64,000 nucleotides of DNA from Mesorhizobium sp. B2-4-15 (GTDB lineage: Bacteria; Pseudomonadota; Alphaproteobacteria; Rhizobiales; Rhizobiaceae). Location of the stretch: NCBI RefSeq assembly GCF_006658505.1, contig NZ_VFUZ01000003.1, forward strand, positions 124,001-188,000. The letters run 5' to 3'. The notes beneath the pieces were generated by a model, which was not told the origin of the DNA, made no database searches, and saw only the letters and a list, made by a program, of their open reading frames with translations. Positions 8,258 through 17,139 of the stretch are shown here, in pieces. Each line of letters opens with the position of its first letter. The first letter of the stretch is position 1. The position numbers were made by a program, and so were the translations under genes.

Positions 8258-10186
8258 TTACTTCGTCTGGAAGCGAGCGACCGACAGGAACTTGACGGCG
8301 TTGCCGGTGAAGCGATTGGCATCGGCCATCTGGTTGCCCGACTGGAAGCCGGCTGTATAGACCTCGCTCGGCGGCGTATGGACGATGTTGTAGGCATAGC
8401 CCGGCGCCGTCGTCGCGCTGGAAACGGTGGTGACGTTCTCGCCGCTGGTCAGCGCCCAGCGGGCGGCTTGCGGCGCGGCGGCGACCACCACGGCCTTGGG
8501 GCCAGGCTTCTGGTCGCGGGCGGTGGCCCTGGCTTCCTTGCGGGTCGTCTTCACGCCGGCGCCGATCGCGGCGACCGGATCGGAACCGGCCGGGCGGGCG
8601 GCGACAGCCTGGCGCGGCGATGCGGTATTGACGTCAGACGGATCGTTGAAGGCCGAGCGCGGCTCTTCGGACAGCGACGCAACCTGATATTCGTCAGCAT
8701 TGCCGACCTGGGCATTGGCCTCGTCAAGCACGGCCTTGACGGCATCCGGCTTGCTCGGCTCAGGCCGCGCCGTCGGCAGTACCGAGAACGCATCGGTCGC
8801 CGTCTTGCCGCGATCAGCGGTTTCAGCCAGCGCCATCAGCACGTCCTTGCCGGGCGGCGGTGCGAGATCCGCCGGCAGCGAGTGTTCAGGACGCCATGTC
8901 GGCAAGGGGATGTTGTTGGCCGCAACCTGCGCCGGATCGGCTGCCGCCGCCGCCGCCATGGCAGCAGGGTCAGCCTTGCCGAAAGGCATATTCGCCGGCG
9001 CCTGCGCGGTCGCCACGGCCTGTTCGGTGGTCGCCGTCGCATCCGCCATGGCGAACGGAACATTCGCGGGCGGCTGCGCGCCGACATCGGCCTTCGGCCG
9101 CGGCGCGAAATCGGGCAGCGGAATCTCCTTGGCCGGCAGCGCGGCAATGATCGTTTCCGGCGTATCCTTCTCCGGCTCCGGAGCCTGCTCGTCGGCGACC
9201 TGCGGAATGTTGGCGCGCTGTGCATTCTCGGGCGCCACGATGGCGATGCCCGGGAGGTTGCTGCTCTTGGCGGTCGCGGCCGGCTTCAGGTCTCTAGCCT
9301 TGGGCGCAGGGGCAGCCGAAGCGGTCTCGACATCGGCGCTATCGTCGGCTTCATCGGAGCCGCCGCCGCCAAACAAGGCAGAGAGGAACCCACCGGACCT
9401 CTTGCCGCCGCCGGCACTCGCAAGCTCGACGTTGGGCGTACCAGCACCTTTGCGTGCCTTATAGGAGGCCAGCGCCTGTTCGTAGCCAGGCAGCGGCCGG
9501 CCATCGCTCGGCACATGCAGCGTCTTGCCGTTCGGGAACAGGCTGACCAGTTCCTGGCGGCTGATGCCGGGCCAGTGGCGCACATTGCCGACATCCATAT
9601 GGACGAACGGCGAACCCGAGGTCGGATAATAGCCGACGCCACCGCCCTGCATCTTCAGGCCGATGTTGCGCAGCTTCTTCAGCGGCACGCCGGGAATGTA
9701 GAAATCCATTGCCTTGCCGAGCATATGCTGGCTCTTCTCGGCGACGCCCTTGCTGCGGCTGCGCAGCATCGAGTTTGTCGATGGCGAACGATAACCGCAG
9801 ACGACCTGGATATAGTCGGTGGCGCCGCTTTCCCGATACGCCTCCCAGACCAGGTCCAGCAGACGCGGGTCCATCTTGGTCGGCTCGTTGCGACGCCAGT
9901 CGCGCAGGATGATGTTGATCTTCCTCAGGCCTTCCGGATCGTAGCGGCCATTGCGCTTGTAGACGATCTCGGCCTTCTCGTGGGTGTGGAGATGATAGAG
10001 CTTCAGCGAGCGAACTTCGGCCTGGGCGCCCGTGGCAACCGCGGCAACAAACCCAAAAGCGACAACCACCGCCGCCAGCCATCTCGGCCAGACGCTCAAA
10101 TGATTATGACGCCCGTTTGTGAGTCGTTCGATTCTGTTCAAATCAAAAGGCCTTGCAGGCTGCCGTTTGTCCCCGGATTTGCCCAA
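8258..10186 (-). CDS. DUF882 (YcbK/peptidase M15-like) periplasmic protein with long disordered tail
   Basis: Up to 642 residues. A signal/anchor segment (WLAAVVVAFGFVAAVATGAQA, about residues 35-56) precedes a DUF882 domain (about 57-230), related to E. coli MepK/YcbK, a zinc murein endopeptidase. The metal-site pattern HMLGKAMD and the downstream FVHMDVGNVRHW are intact, so cleavage of peptidoglycan cross-links is plausible. The remaining 400 residues are Ala/Pro-rich and low complexity, ending in a short folded-looking tail (TPPSEVYTAGFQ). The 10186 start is a TTG and uncertain; the true start may lie nearer the hydrophobic segment (for example the TTG at 10099). It is separately transcribed and has its own terminator. 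Confidence 0.82.
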   Translation of the reverse strand: MGKSGDKRQPARPFDLNRIERLTNGRHNHLSVWPRWLAAVVVAFGFVAAVATGAQAEVRSLKLYHLHTHEKAEIVYKRNGRYDPEGLRKINIILRDWRRNEPTKMDPRLLDLVWEAYRESGATDYIQVVCGYRSPSTNSMLRSRSKGVAEKSQHMLGKAMDFYIPGVPLKKLRNIGLKMQGGGVGYYPTSGSPFVHMDVGNVRHWPGISRQELVSLFPNGKTLHVPSDGRPLPGYEQALASYKARKGAGTPNVELASAGGGKRSGGFLSALFGGGGSDEADDSADVETASAAPAPKARDLKPAATAKSSNLPGIAIVAPENAQRANIPQVADEQAPEPEKDTPETIIAALPAKEIPLPDFAPRPKADVGAQPPANVPFAMADATATTEQAVATAQAPANMPFGKADPAAMAAAAAADPAQVAANNIPLPTWRPEHSLPADLAPPPGKDVLMALAETADRGKTATDAFSVLPTARPEPSKPDAVKAVLDEANAQVGNADEYQVASLSEEPRSAFNDPSDVNTASPRQAVAARPAGSDPVAAIGAGVKTTRKEARATARDQKPGPKAVVVAAAPQAARWALTSGENVTTVSSATTAPGYAYNIVHTPPSEVYTAGFQSGNQMADANRFTGNAVKFLSVARFQTK

Positions 10187-10320
10187 ACGGACGTGTCGTT
10201 TTCACATCCGAATATCGATCCTAATGGTTAACCATCACTTATTGAAGTCGAAATGCGGTAACACCATGGCGATTTCCCGTCAAAAATTGTTCACAAAGTT
10301 TCTTGGTAAACCGCTGGTTT

Positions 10321-10355
10321 AGATCACGTTTCCGGCTTTGGCCGAAACACGATCT
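10321..10355. repeat. Imperfect palindrome in the 10.19-10.57 kb intergenic region
   Basis: AGATCACGTTTCCGGC, loop TTTG, GCCGAAACACGATCT: a long imperfect inverted repeat, probably a degenerate copy of a rhizobial REP-like element. The surrounding 10187-10480 stretch is AT-richer and should hold the promoter of the DUF882 gene; no gene is visible in it. Confidence 0.5.
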
Positions 10356-10480
10356 GTTACCGTTAGCCTTAATGCGTGAACAGCGTCCTATCGAGCGTCG
10401 CCTCCAGCCCGCCCTGATGCGGCAGCGACACTCCATCAAGCGATATCGTGGCGGGGAAAACTTGTCCCGGCCTTGGGCGG

Positions 10481-10566
10481 AAGCAATATCAGGAAAAGCG
10501 CGAAGCCATTTTCCTGGAATTGCTTCATAAGCAAAGGAGAGCGGTTCTGCTTCCGTGAAACGATGA
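10481..10566. repeat. REP-like element related to those at 33873 and 41897
   Basis: AAGCAATATCAGGAAAA and TTTTCCTGGAATTGCTT are near-perfect inverted repeats. They share the CAATTCCAGGAAAA core and the later CGTGAAACG tail with the elements at 33873-33976 and 41897-41945. It ends four bases before the stop codon of the sigma54 response regulator, so it lies in that gene's 3' end. Confidence 0.65.
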
Positions 10567-10569
10567 CCC

Positions 10570-12105
10570 CTAGGACGCGAGCCGGTCGACGCGGCCTGTT
10601 TCCGGATCGATGCCGTATTCCTTGAGCTTGCGATAAAGCGTCGAGCGGCCGATGCCGAGACGCCGGGCGACCTCGCTCATCTGGCCGTTATAGTGGTCGA
10701 TGGCGAGCCTGATCATCTCGAATTCGACATCGGCCAGCGCCCGCACATTGCCGCGTTCGTCGAGCGCCCGCAGCGTGCCGAATCTGGGCTGAAACATGGC
10801 CGGCGGATCAGGCTCGGCCGCCGGAACGGCGTCGCCGACCAGGACCTCCTCATCGCGCGGCCCCGCGGGCGATGGAACGGGAGGCGCGGCATCGTCCGTT
10901 TCGAGATTGACGGTGCCTTCAACCTGCGCGCGGATCTGCGGAAAATCATCGATCGTCAGCACGTCGCCTTCACACAGTACCGAGGCGCGGAAGACGGCGT
11001 TCTCCAGCTGCCGGATGTTGCCTGGCCAATCATAGGCCTGCAGCACGGCAAGCGCTGCCGCCGAAATGCCTTGCAGGCGACGCCGAGGGTCGGCCGGCGC
11101 CACCTTTTCCATGAAATGCGTGACCAGGTGGGGAATGTCGTCGCGGCGGTCGCGCAGTGGCGGCACGAAGATCGGATAGACGTTCAGTCGGTAAAAGAGG
11201 TCCTCGCGGAACTTACCGTCCTTGACCTGCTGCAGCAGGTTGCGATGCGTCGCCGAAATCAGCCTTATGTCGACCTTGACGGTCGAGCGGCCGCCGACTG
11301 GGTCGACCTCGCCTTCCTGGACGGCGCGCAGCAGTTTCACCTGCACATCGAGCGGCAGGTCGCCGATCTCGTCGAGGAACAGCGTGCCGGAATGCGCCTC
11401 GACGAATTTGCCGGTGTGCTTGTCGGTGGCGCCGGTGAACGAGCCTTTCTCGTGGCCGAACAGGATGCTCTCGACCAGATTATCGGGGATGGCGCCGCAA
11501 TTGACGGTGACGAAGGGTTTCGAGCGGCGGTCGCCGCTGCCCTGGATGGCACGCGCCACCAATTCCTTGCCGACGCCGGATTCGCCTTCGATCAGGATCG
11601 GGATGTTTGAGGCAGCCGCTTTCTGGCCGAGGCGTATCACCCTGTCCATGGTCGGACTGTGGGTGATCATGTCCCTGAAGGTCAGCAGCCCGCCGCGTTT
11701 GCGCGACGTGCGCTTGACCTCGCCCTCGACCGCCTCGACCTTGAGCGCATTGGAGATCGAAGCTTGCAGCCGGTCGGGCGAAGCCGGCTTGACGACGAAG
11801 TCGAAGGCGCCGTGGCGCATCGCCGAAACCACGGTCTCGATGCCGCCCTGCGCGGTCTGGACGATGACTGGCACGCGGATGTCGCGTTCGCGCATCGCCT
11901 TCAGCACGCCGATGCCGTCGAGTCCGGGCATGACCAGGTCGAGAATAATCACCGAGACGTCGCGGGCACCGGGCCCGTCAAGCACGTCGAGCCCGGCGAC
12001 ACCGCAGTCGACGACGATGGCCGTGTGGCCGAAGCGCGTCACCGCTGCTTCGAGCAGCCGGCGCTGCACGGGATCGTCATCGACTATGAGTATGGAACCT
12101 GTCAT
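10570..12105 (-). CDS. Sigma54-dependent response regulator, NtrC family
   Basis: 511 residues in three domains. The receiver domain (SILIVDDDPVQRRLLEAA at the start; phospho-acceptor Asp in VIILDLVMPGLDG) is followed by an AAA+ sigma54-interaction domain with Walker A GESGVGKELVARAI, the loop motif GSFTGA (usually GAFTGA), Walker B TLFLDEIGDLP, and a Fis-type helix-turn-helix at the C-terminus (MSEVARRLGIGRSTLYRKLKEYG). It should activate sigma54 promoters on phosphorylation. No histidine kinase is adjacent, so it is an orphan here. The ATG at 12105 begins exactly at the receiver domain; 60 further in-frame residues upstream are not family-like. Confidence 0.92.
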   Translation of the reverse strand: MTGSILIVDDDPVQRRLLEAAVTRFGHTAIVVDCGVAGLDVLDGPGARDVSVIILDLVMPGLDGIGVLKAMRERDIRVPVIVQTAQGGIETVVSAMRHGAFDFVVKPASPDRLQASISNALKVEAVEGEVKRTSRKRGGLLTFRDMITHSPTMDRVIRLGQKAAASNIPILIEGESGVGKELVARAIQGSGDRRSKPFVTVNCGAIPDNLVESILFGHEKGSFTGATDKHTGKFVEAHSGTLFLDEIGDLPLDVQVKLLRAVQEGEVDPVGGRSTVKVDIRLISATHRNLLQQVKDGKFREDLFYRLNVYPIFVPPLRDRRDDIPHLVTHFMEKVAPADPRRRLQGISAAALAVLQAYDWPGNIRQLENAVFRASVLCEGDVLTIDDFPQIRAQVEGTVNLETDDAAPPVPSPAGPRDEEVLVGDAVPAAEPDPPAMFQPRFGTLRALDERGNVRALADVEFEMIRLAIDHYNGQMSEVARRLGIGRSTLYRKLKEYGIDPETGRVDRLAS

Positions 12106-12277
12106 GACTGTCTTGGCTTGCCCGCGCCCGAAATCCCATGGATCATCTTGGCACAGGGTTCTAAAGAAGGTTTCAAAAAACCCGGTGAACGAATTCCTTA
12201 GGATTTGACCGGCTTCTCCATTCCCCCCGATTCTGGCCCCTTGATTCTGACCTCGTAATTCACAAAAGGTATTGTCG

Positions 12278-14116
12278 ATGCGCATGATGTTTGGTCGGCG
12301 GCTTGCGGCACCGGCGTCCGGTCAGGGCGCGGTCGAGCTTGGCGATCTGCCGGAATGGAACCTTGCCGACCTCTATGCCGGCATGGACGCGCCGGACCTG
12401 AAGCATGACATCGCCAGGGCCGCCGCCGACGCGATCGCTTTCGAAACGCGCTGGAAGGGCACGCTCGCCACCGAGGCCGGGCGCGGCAGCGCCGGCAGGC
12501 TGGGCGAGGCGCTGGTTGCCTACGAAGCACTGGAAGAGCTGATCGGCCGCATCGTCTCCTATGCCGGCCTGGTCTATGCCGGCAACACCGCCGACCCGCA
12601 GCGCGCCAAGCTCTATGGCGACGTCCAGGAGAAGATGACCGACGCCAGCGCGCATCTTCTGTTCTTCGCGCTCGAACTGAACCTGATCGACGACGACGCG
12701 ATCGAAGGCGCGCTCATTGCCGACCCGGCGTTCGGCCACTACCGGCCCTGGGTGCTCGACCTGCGCATGGACAAACCCTACCAGCTCGAGGATCGTATCG
12801 AGCAGCTTTTCCACGAGAAGTCGATCACCGGGCGCGGCGCCTGGAACCGCCTGTTCGACGAGACGATGACCGACCTCCGTTTCGACGTCGATGGCGAGGA
12901 GCTGACACTGGAGCCAGCACTGAACCGCCTGCAGGACGCTGATGGTGAGGTACGCCGCCGGGCCTCCGAGGCGCTGGCCCAGACCTTCCGCAAGCATCTG
13001 CGCACCTTCACGCTGATCACCAACACGCTGGCCAAGGACAAGGAGATCTCCGACCGCTGGCGCGGCTTCGAGGACATCGCCGATTCACGTCACCTCGCCA
13101 ACCGGGTCGAGCGCGGCGTGGTCGATGCGCTCGCCACCGCGGTGCGCGAGGCCTATCCGCGCCTGTCGCATCGCTATTACGCGATGAAAGCGCGCTGGCT
13201 CGGCATGGAGGTGATGAACCACTGGGACCGCAACGCGCCGCTGCCGGAGACGCCGCAGGCGGTGATCGGCTGGGACGAGGCCAGGAACACGGTGCTCTCG
13301 GCTTACCATCGCTTCTCGCCCGAGATGGCCGAGATCGCACGCACCTTCTTCGACCGCAAGTGGATCGACGCGCCGGTGCGCCCGGGCAAGTCGCCAGGCG
13401 CCTTCGCGCATCCGACCGTGCCGTCGGCCCACCCCTACGTGCTGCTCAACTACATGGGCAAGCCGCGCGACGTGATGACGCTGGCACATGAGCTTGGCCA
13501 TGGCGTGCACCAGGTGCTGGCCGCCGGCCAGGGGGCACTGATGGCCTCGACGCCGCTGACGCTGGCCGAGACCGCCTCCGTCTTCGGCGAGATGCTGACC
13601 TTTCGTTCGCTGCTCGAGCGGACCACAGACAGGCGTGAGCGCAAGGCCATGCTCGCCCAGAAGGTCGAGGACATGATCAACACGGTGGTGCGCCAGATCG
13701 CCTTCTACGAATTCGAGCGCAAGGTGCATGCCGAGCGCCGCAACGGCGAACTGACATCCGACAGGCTCGGCCAGTTCTGGCTGGAAGTGCAGGCCGAAAG
13801 TCTCGGGCCCGCGATCAAGTTGCGCGAGGGCTACGAGGTGTTCTGGACCTACATTCCGCACTTCATCCACTCGCCCTTCTACGTCTACGCCTATGCTTTC
13901 GGCGACTGCCTGGTGAACTCGCTCTACGCCGTCTACCAGAACGCCGAGCGCGGCTTCCAGGATAAGTATTTCGAGATGCTGCGCGCCGGCGGCACCAAGC
14001 ATCACTCCGAGCTTCTGGCGCCTTTCGGGCTCGACGCCACCGACCCCGCCTTCTGGCAGATCGGACTTGGCGTGATCGGCGGGCTGATCGACGAACTGGA
14101 AGCGCTCGACGGCTGA
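12278..14116 (+). CDS. pepF: M3 family oligoendopeptidase F
   Basis: 612 residues, the usual length of PepF-type cytosolic zinc oligopeptidases that cleave short peptides. The zinc site HELGHGVHQ stands in MTLAHELGHGVHQ, with the downstream glutamate in LAETASVFGE as the third ligand, as in the M3 family. The ATG at 12278 has AAAGG eight bases upstream; a TTG two codons earlier is less likely. It diverges from the sigma54 regulator across about 170 bases that must hold both promoters. Whether the regulator controls it is unknown. Confidence 0.92.
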   Translation: MRMMFGRRLAAPASGQGAVELGDLPEWNLADLYAGMDAPDLKHDIARAAADAIAFETRWKGTLATEAGRGSAGRLGEALVAYEALEELIGRIVSYAGLVYAGNTADPQRAKLYGDVQEKMTDASAHLLFFALELNLIDDDAIEGALIADPAFGHYRPWVLDLRMDKPYQLEDRIEQLFHEKSITGRGAWNRLFDETMTDLRFDVDGEELTLEPALNRLQDADGEVRRRASEALAQTFRKHLRTFTLITNTLAKDKEISDRWRGFEDIADSRHLANRVERGVVDALATAVREAYPRLSHRYYAMKARWLGMEVMNHWDRNAPLPETPQAVIGWDEARNTVLSAYHRFSPEMAEIARTFFDRKWIDAPVRPGKSPGAFAHPTVPSAHPYVLLNYMGKPRDVMTLAHELGHGVHQVLAAGQGALMASTPLTLAETASVFGEMLTFRSLLERTTDRRERKAMLAQKVEDMINTVVRQIAFYEFERKVHAERRNGELTSDRLGQFWLEVQAESLGPAIKLREGYEVFWTYIPHFIHSPFYVYAYAFGDCLVNSLYAVYQNAERGFQDKYFEMLRAGGTKHHSELLAPFGLDATDPAFWQIGLGVIGGLIDELEALDG

Positions 14117-14479
14117 TATGTCTCTCGTCCGCGAAGAACAATTTTGGCCGGAATGCATGTTGAGACTGCATTATTCTTGCCCTAAATATTTGTTCTTGAA
14201 GAACTCTCTAGGGAAGTTTTCGGATAGCTTTCCATAAGCTCTATGATAGCCTTCGCCGCAAGCTCAGCCGGAGCGCGTGCGGATCGGCGGGGAAAATCTC
14301 AGCCGGCCGTGGCGCTCAGGCGAACGCGACAACGGCCGTTGGCCATCGGCAAGCAAAAGCCGATCGCCGGCAGCTCGACCGAAGCCGGCTGTTCCGCGAA
14401 CCGCGGAACCACCATCGAGTAGTCGCGCCGAAAGTCATGGCCTCATGCCACGGCAGACGGACCTGACTGGAGAGAGACA
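14117..14479. other. Intergenic region with nested dyad GTTCTTGAAGAAC
   Basis: No gene is visible. The first part (14150-14250) is distinctly AT-rich for this genome. At 14192-14204 there is a perfect odd palindrome, GTTCTTGAAGAAC, nested inside an outer CCCTA/TAGGG repeat (14179-14213). This could be an operator or a hairpin. The rest holds several GC-rich imperfect stems (CGCGAACCGCGG near 14395). The promoter for the gene at 14480 should be here. Confidence 0.4.
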
Positions 14480-15196
14480 ATGAGCACTTTTTTCTACGTG
14501 GTCCTGGCGTTCCTGGTAGGCGTGTTGGTTGGCTGGTTCCTCTGGGGCCGTCTGCGCGGTGAGCTCGACAGCCTGCGCGGCGAACTCAATGCATGTGGCA
14601 AGACGCGCGCCGATCTCGAGCGCCAGTTGCGCGAGGCGCAGGCTTCCTCGGGAACCGGCGCGGCGAAGGCCAGTCAGTCGCCGGCAGCCCCGGTGTCGGC
14701 GCCGGCTGCTGCCAAATCCGCTCCGGCGGCGGCCAAGGCTGCGCCTGCCAAACCGGCCGCGAAGGCCGCGCCAGCGAAAGCGACCACAGCCAAATCGGCC
14801 GCGCCGAAGCCATCCGCTCCAGCCAAACCGGCCGTGAGCAAGCCCGCAGTTACCCCAGCTTCGGCGACAAAGAGTTCGGCCGCGCCCAGGCCGGCAGCCG
14901 CCAAGAAGGCTGCACCGGCGGCAGCCAAGCCGGCCACGGCAAAGCCCGACAATCTGCGCCGGTTGATCGGCATCGGCCCAGTCAACGAGAAGCTGCTCAG
15001 GGGACAGGGCGTGACCAGCTTCGCCCAGATCGCAGCCTGGACGGCGGCCGACATCGAGCGGATCGAACATGCCCTGCAATTCGGTGGCCGCGTCGAACGC
15101 GAGCGCTGGGTCGAACAGGCCAAGCTGCTGGCCGCCGGCGACGAGAAGGAATTCGCCCGGCGCTTCCCCAGCGCGGGAACTTCCAGCAATACCTGA
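14480..15196 (+). CDS. Membrane-anchored Ala/Pro/Lys-rich protein with C-terminal helix-hairpin-helix-like domain
   Basis: 238 residues in three parts. An N-terminal transmembrane helix (residues 4-24, FFYVVLAFLVGVLVGWFLWG) is followed by a short coiled-coil-like stretch, then about 100 residues of Ala/Pro/Lys repeats that look like a histone H1-type disordered linker. The compact C-terminal domain (about 155-230) has DNLRRLIGIGPVNEKLLRGQ, the GIGPxxExxL signature of helix-hairpin-helix folds also seen at the ends of some NuoE and ribosomal S1-adjacent proteins. Function is unknown; binding to DNA or a protein partner near the membrane is possible. The ribosome site GGAGAGAGA supports the start. 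Confidence 0.8.
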   Translation: MSTFFYVVLAFLVGVLVGWFLWGRLRGELDSLRGELNACGKTRADLERQLREAQASSGTGAAKASQSPAAPVSAPAAAKSAPAAAKAAPAKPAAKAAPAKATTAKSAAPKPSAPAKPAVSKPAVTPASATKSSAAPRPAAAKKAAPAAAKPATAKPDNLRRLIGIGPVNEKLLRGQGVTSFAQIAAWTAADIERIEHALQFGGRVERERWVEQAKLLAAGDEKEFARRFPSAGTSSNT

Positions 15197-15216
15197 ACGG
15201 CCAAGGCAAGCGCAGT

Positions 15217-15250
15217 AACCGGCGACGCCACGGGCGCCGCCGGTTTTCTT
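15217..15250 (+). terminator. Intrinsic terminator after the membrane-anchored protein gene
   Basis: AACCGGCG-A-CGCC pairs with GGCG-C-CGCCGGTT around a short ACG loop, with TTTTCTTT directly after. It starts 21 bases after the stop codon. Confidence 0.75.
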
Positions 15251-15367
15251 TGCCGGCAGGGCAGGTCGCCTATAGGTCGGCTTTGAGGGACAGGGCGCCG
15301 TTCCCTCGATTGCGCGCGGCCGGCCTCCCATATAGAGCGATCGTCGGCCTTATCGATCTCGGTTCCC

Positions 15368-16513
15368 ATGTCCCTGCCCGCCGCCATTTTCCGCAACGAC
15401 GACAGCGCGCGCCAGCTCGTTTTCGACCGGCCGGCCGACATCATCGTGGCGCATGGCGCCCGGGATTTCGCGCCGGCGCTGCAGGCCGCGCAAGCCGCGC
15501 ACGACGCCGGCAAATGGCTGGCCGGCTATTTCTCCTACGAGGCGGGTTACCTGCTCGAGCCGAAACTTGTGCCCCTGCTGCCGGGGAGGCGCCGCGCGCC
15601 GCTGGTCTGCCTTGGCGTCTTCGATGCGCCGGTCGAGGAGGCGGTGCCTTTACGCACGGCAGCGGCGACCAATGGTCCAATCTTCGATGCAAGGGCGGCC
15701 TGGTCGTTCGACGACTATGAGAAGCGCTTTACGCGGCTGCACCAGCACATCAGGCAAGGCGATTGCTACCAGGGCAATCTGACCTTTCCGGTGCAGGCGC
15801 AATGGTCGGGCGATCCGCTGGCAGCCTTCGACGCGCTGACCGAACGCCAGCCGGTGAAATATGGCGCGCTGGTCGCAATGGGGAACCCGATCGTGCTGTC
15901 GCGCTCGCCCGAACTCTTCTTCGAGATCGACGCGCAAGGCATGATCGAGACCCATCCGATGAAGGGCACCGCGCCGCGCGGTGCGACCAAAGCCGAAGAC
16001 GAACGGCGGAAGAACTTCCTGCGCAACGACGAGAAGAACCAGGCCGAGAACCGGATGATCGTCGATCTCCTGCGCAACGACATCTCGCTGATCAGCGAGG
16101 TCGGCACGCTGGAGGTGCCGGAACTGTTCCGCATCGAGAGTTACCCGACCGTCCACCAGATGGTCAGCGACGTCAGGGCGAAGCTGCTGCCGGGACTGTC
16201 GATTCGCCAGATATTCGCGGCGTTGTTTCCCTGCGGCTCGATCACCGGTGCGCCGAAGATCCGCGCCATGGAAATCCTGCACGATCTGGAAGGCACGCCG
16301 CGCGACGTCTATTGCGGCGCCATCGGCTGGATCGCTCCCGGGGGCACGATGCGCTTTTCCGTGGCGATCCGCACCATCTCGCTCTTTGACAATGGCGAGG
16401 CCGTCTACAATGTCGGCGGCGGCATCGTTTTCGATTCGGTCGCCGAAGAGGAGTATCAGGAGTGTCTGCTCAAAGCCCGCTTCGCGACGGGGACACCGCC
16501 GATTTCGAGCTGA
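15368..16513 (+). CDS. pabB: Aminodeoxychorismate synthase component I
   Basis: 381 residues, matching the short PabB form. It converts chorismate plus ammonia to 4-amino-4-deoxychorismate for folate synthesis. Chorismate-binding enzyme motifs are visible: YQGNLTFP, ETHPMKGTAPRG, the LLRNDISLISEVG block, the HQMVSDVRAKL block, and PCGSITGAPKIRAME near the C-terminus. The glutamine amidotransferase PabA is not in this window. The downstream pabC-like gene starts 52 bases before this gene ends, in another frame, so translation is coupled. Confidence 0.92.
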   Translation: MSLPAAIFRNDDSARQLVFDRPADIIVAHGARDFAPALQAAQAAHDAGKWLAGYFSYEAGYLLEPKLVPLLPGRRRAPLVCLGVFDAPVEEAVPLRTAAATNGPIFDARAAWSFDDYEKRFTRLHQHIRQGDCYQGNLTFPVQAQWSGDPLAAFDALTERQPVKYGALVAMGNPIVLSRSPELFFEIDAQGMIETHPMKGTAPRGATKAEDERRKNFLRNDEKNQAENRMIVDLLRNDISLISEVGTLEVPELFRIESYPTVHQMVSDVRAKLLPGLSIRQIFAALFPCGSITGAPKIRAMEILHDLEGTPRDVYCGAIGWIAPGGTMRFSVAIRTISLFDNGEAVYNVGGGIVFDSVAEEEYQECLLKARFATGTPPISS

Positions 16514-17124
16514 TCGAGACCATGCGCTGGGAACCCGGGACCGGTTTCCTGCGCTTCGATCGCCACCTTGCGCGCCTCTACGGCTCGGCGGCTGAACTTG
16601 GCTTCATCTGCGACCCGCAAAGGATCGCGGAAGTGTTGAGCGACGCCCTCGATGGCGCCCGTGGCGCCATGCGCACCCGGCTTGCCTTGTCGCGCAACGG
16701 CGACGCGACCGCCTCGGCGCAGCCCTATGAACCGCTCGCCGCCGACAAGATCTGGATGCTGCGGCTGGCGCGAACGAGGCTCGATTCGAGCAACACACTG
16801 CTGCGCCACAAGACCAGCCGGCGCCAGCTCTACACCCATGCCCGCTCCGAATATCTCGTCACCCAGGCCGACGAGGTGATCCTTGCCAATGAACGCGGCG
16901 AAATCTGCGAGGGCACCATCACCAATATCTTCGCCGATTTCGGCGACGGCGTGCTGGCAACACCCCGGCTCGACTGTGGCTTGCTGCCTGGCGTACTGCG
17001 CGAAGCGCTTCTGGATGAAGGCCGGGCCGAGGAAGCAATCTACAGCTACGATGATCTGACGTTGGCCAAGGCGTTGTTCGTCGGCAATTCGCTGCGCGGC
17101 CTGATCCCGGCGAGGCTGGCCTGA
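16462..17124 (+). CDS. pabC: Class IV aminotransferase, 4-amino-4-deoxychorismate lyase-like
   Basis: 220 residues of the fold-type IV PLP family (DAT/BCAT/PabC). The PLP lysine stands in LLRHKTSRRQLY, and NERGEICEGTITNIF and LPGVLREALL are the usual C-terminal PLP-phosphate loops. The position behind pabB points to aminodeoxychorismate lyase, which yields 4-aminobenzoate and pyruvate. The start is a GTG at 16462 preceded by CAGGAG, which gives a 52-base overlap with pabB. A later ATG (16521) would remove the first beta strand. A general branched-chain or D-amino acid role cannot be excluded from sequence alone. Confidence 0.85.
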   Translation: MSAQSPLRDGDTADFELIETMRWEPGTGFLRFDRHLARLYGSAAELGFICDPQRIAEVLSDALDGARGAMRTRLALSRNGDATASAQPYEPLAADKIWMLRLARTRLDSSNTLLRHKTSRRQLYTHARSEYLVTQADEVILANERGEICEGTITNIFADFGDGVLATPRLDCGLLPGVLREALLDEGRAEEAIYSYDDLTLAKALFVGNSLRGLIPARLA

Positions 17125-17139
17125 CAGGCGGCCCGGAGA

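Noticed and set aside
8249..10231. 660-codon open frame opposite the DUF882 gene
   Set aside because: Arg/Gly-rich shadow in high-GC DNA; the minus-strand frame has a signal peptide and a recognised domain.
14192..14204. LexA SOS box
   Set aside because: The alphaproteobacterial box is the direct repeat GTTC-N7-GTTC, whereas this is an inverted repeat.
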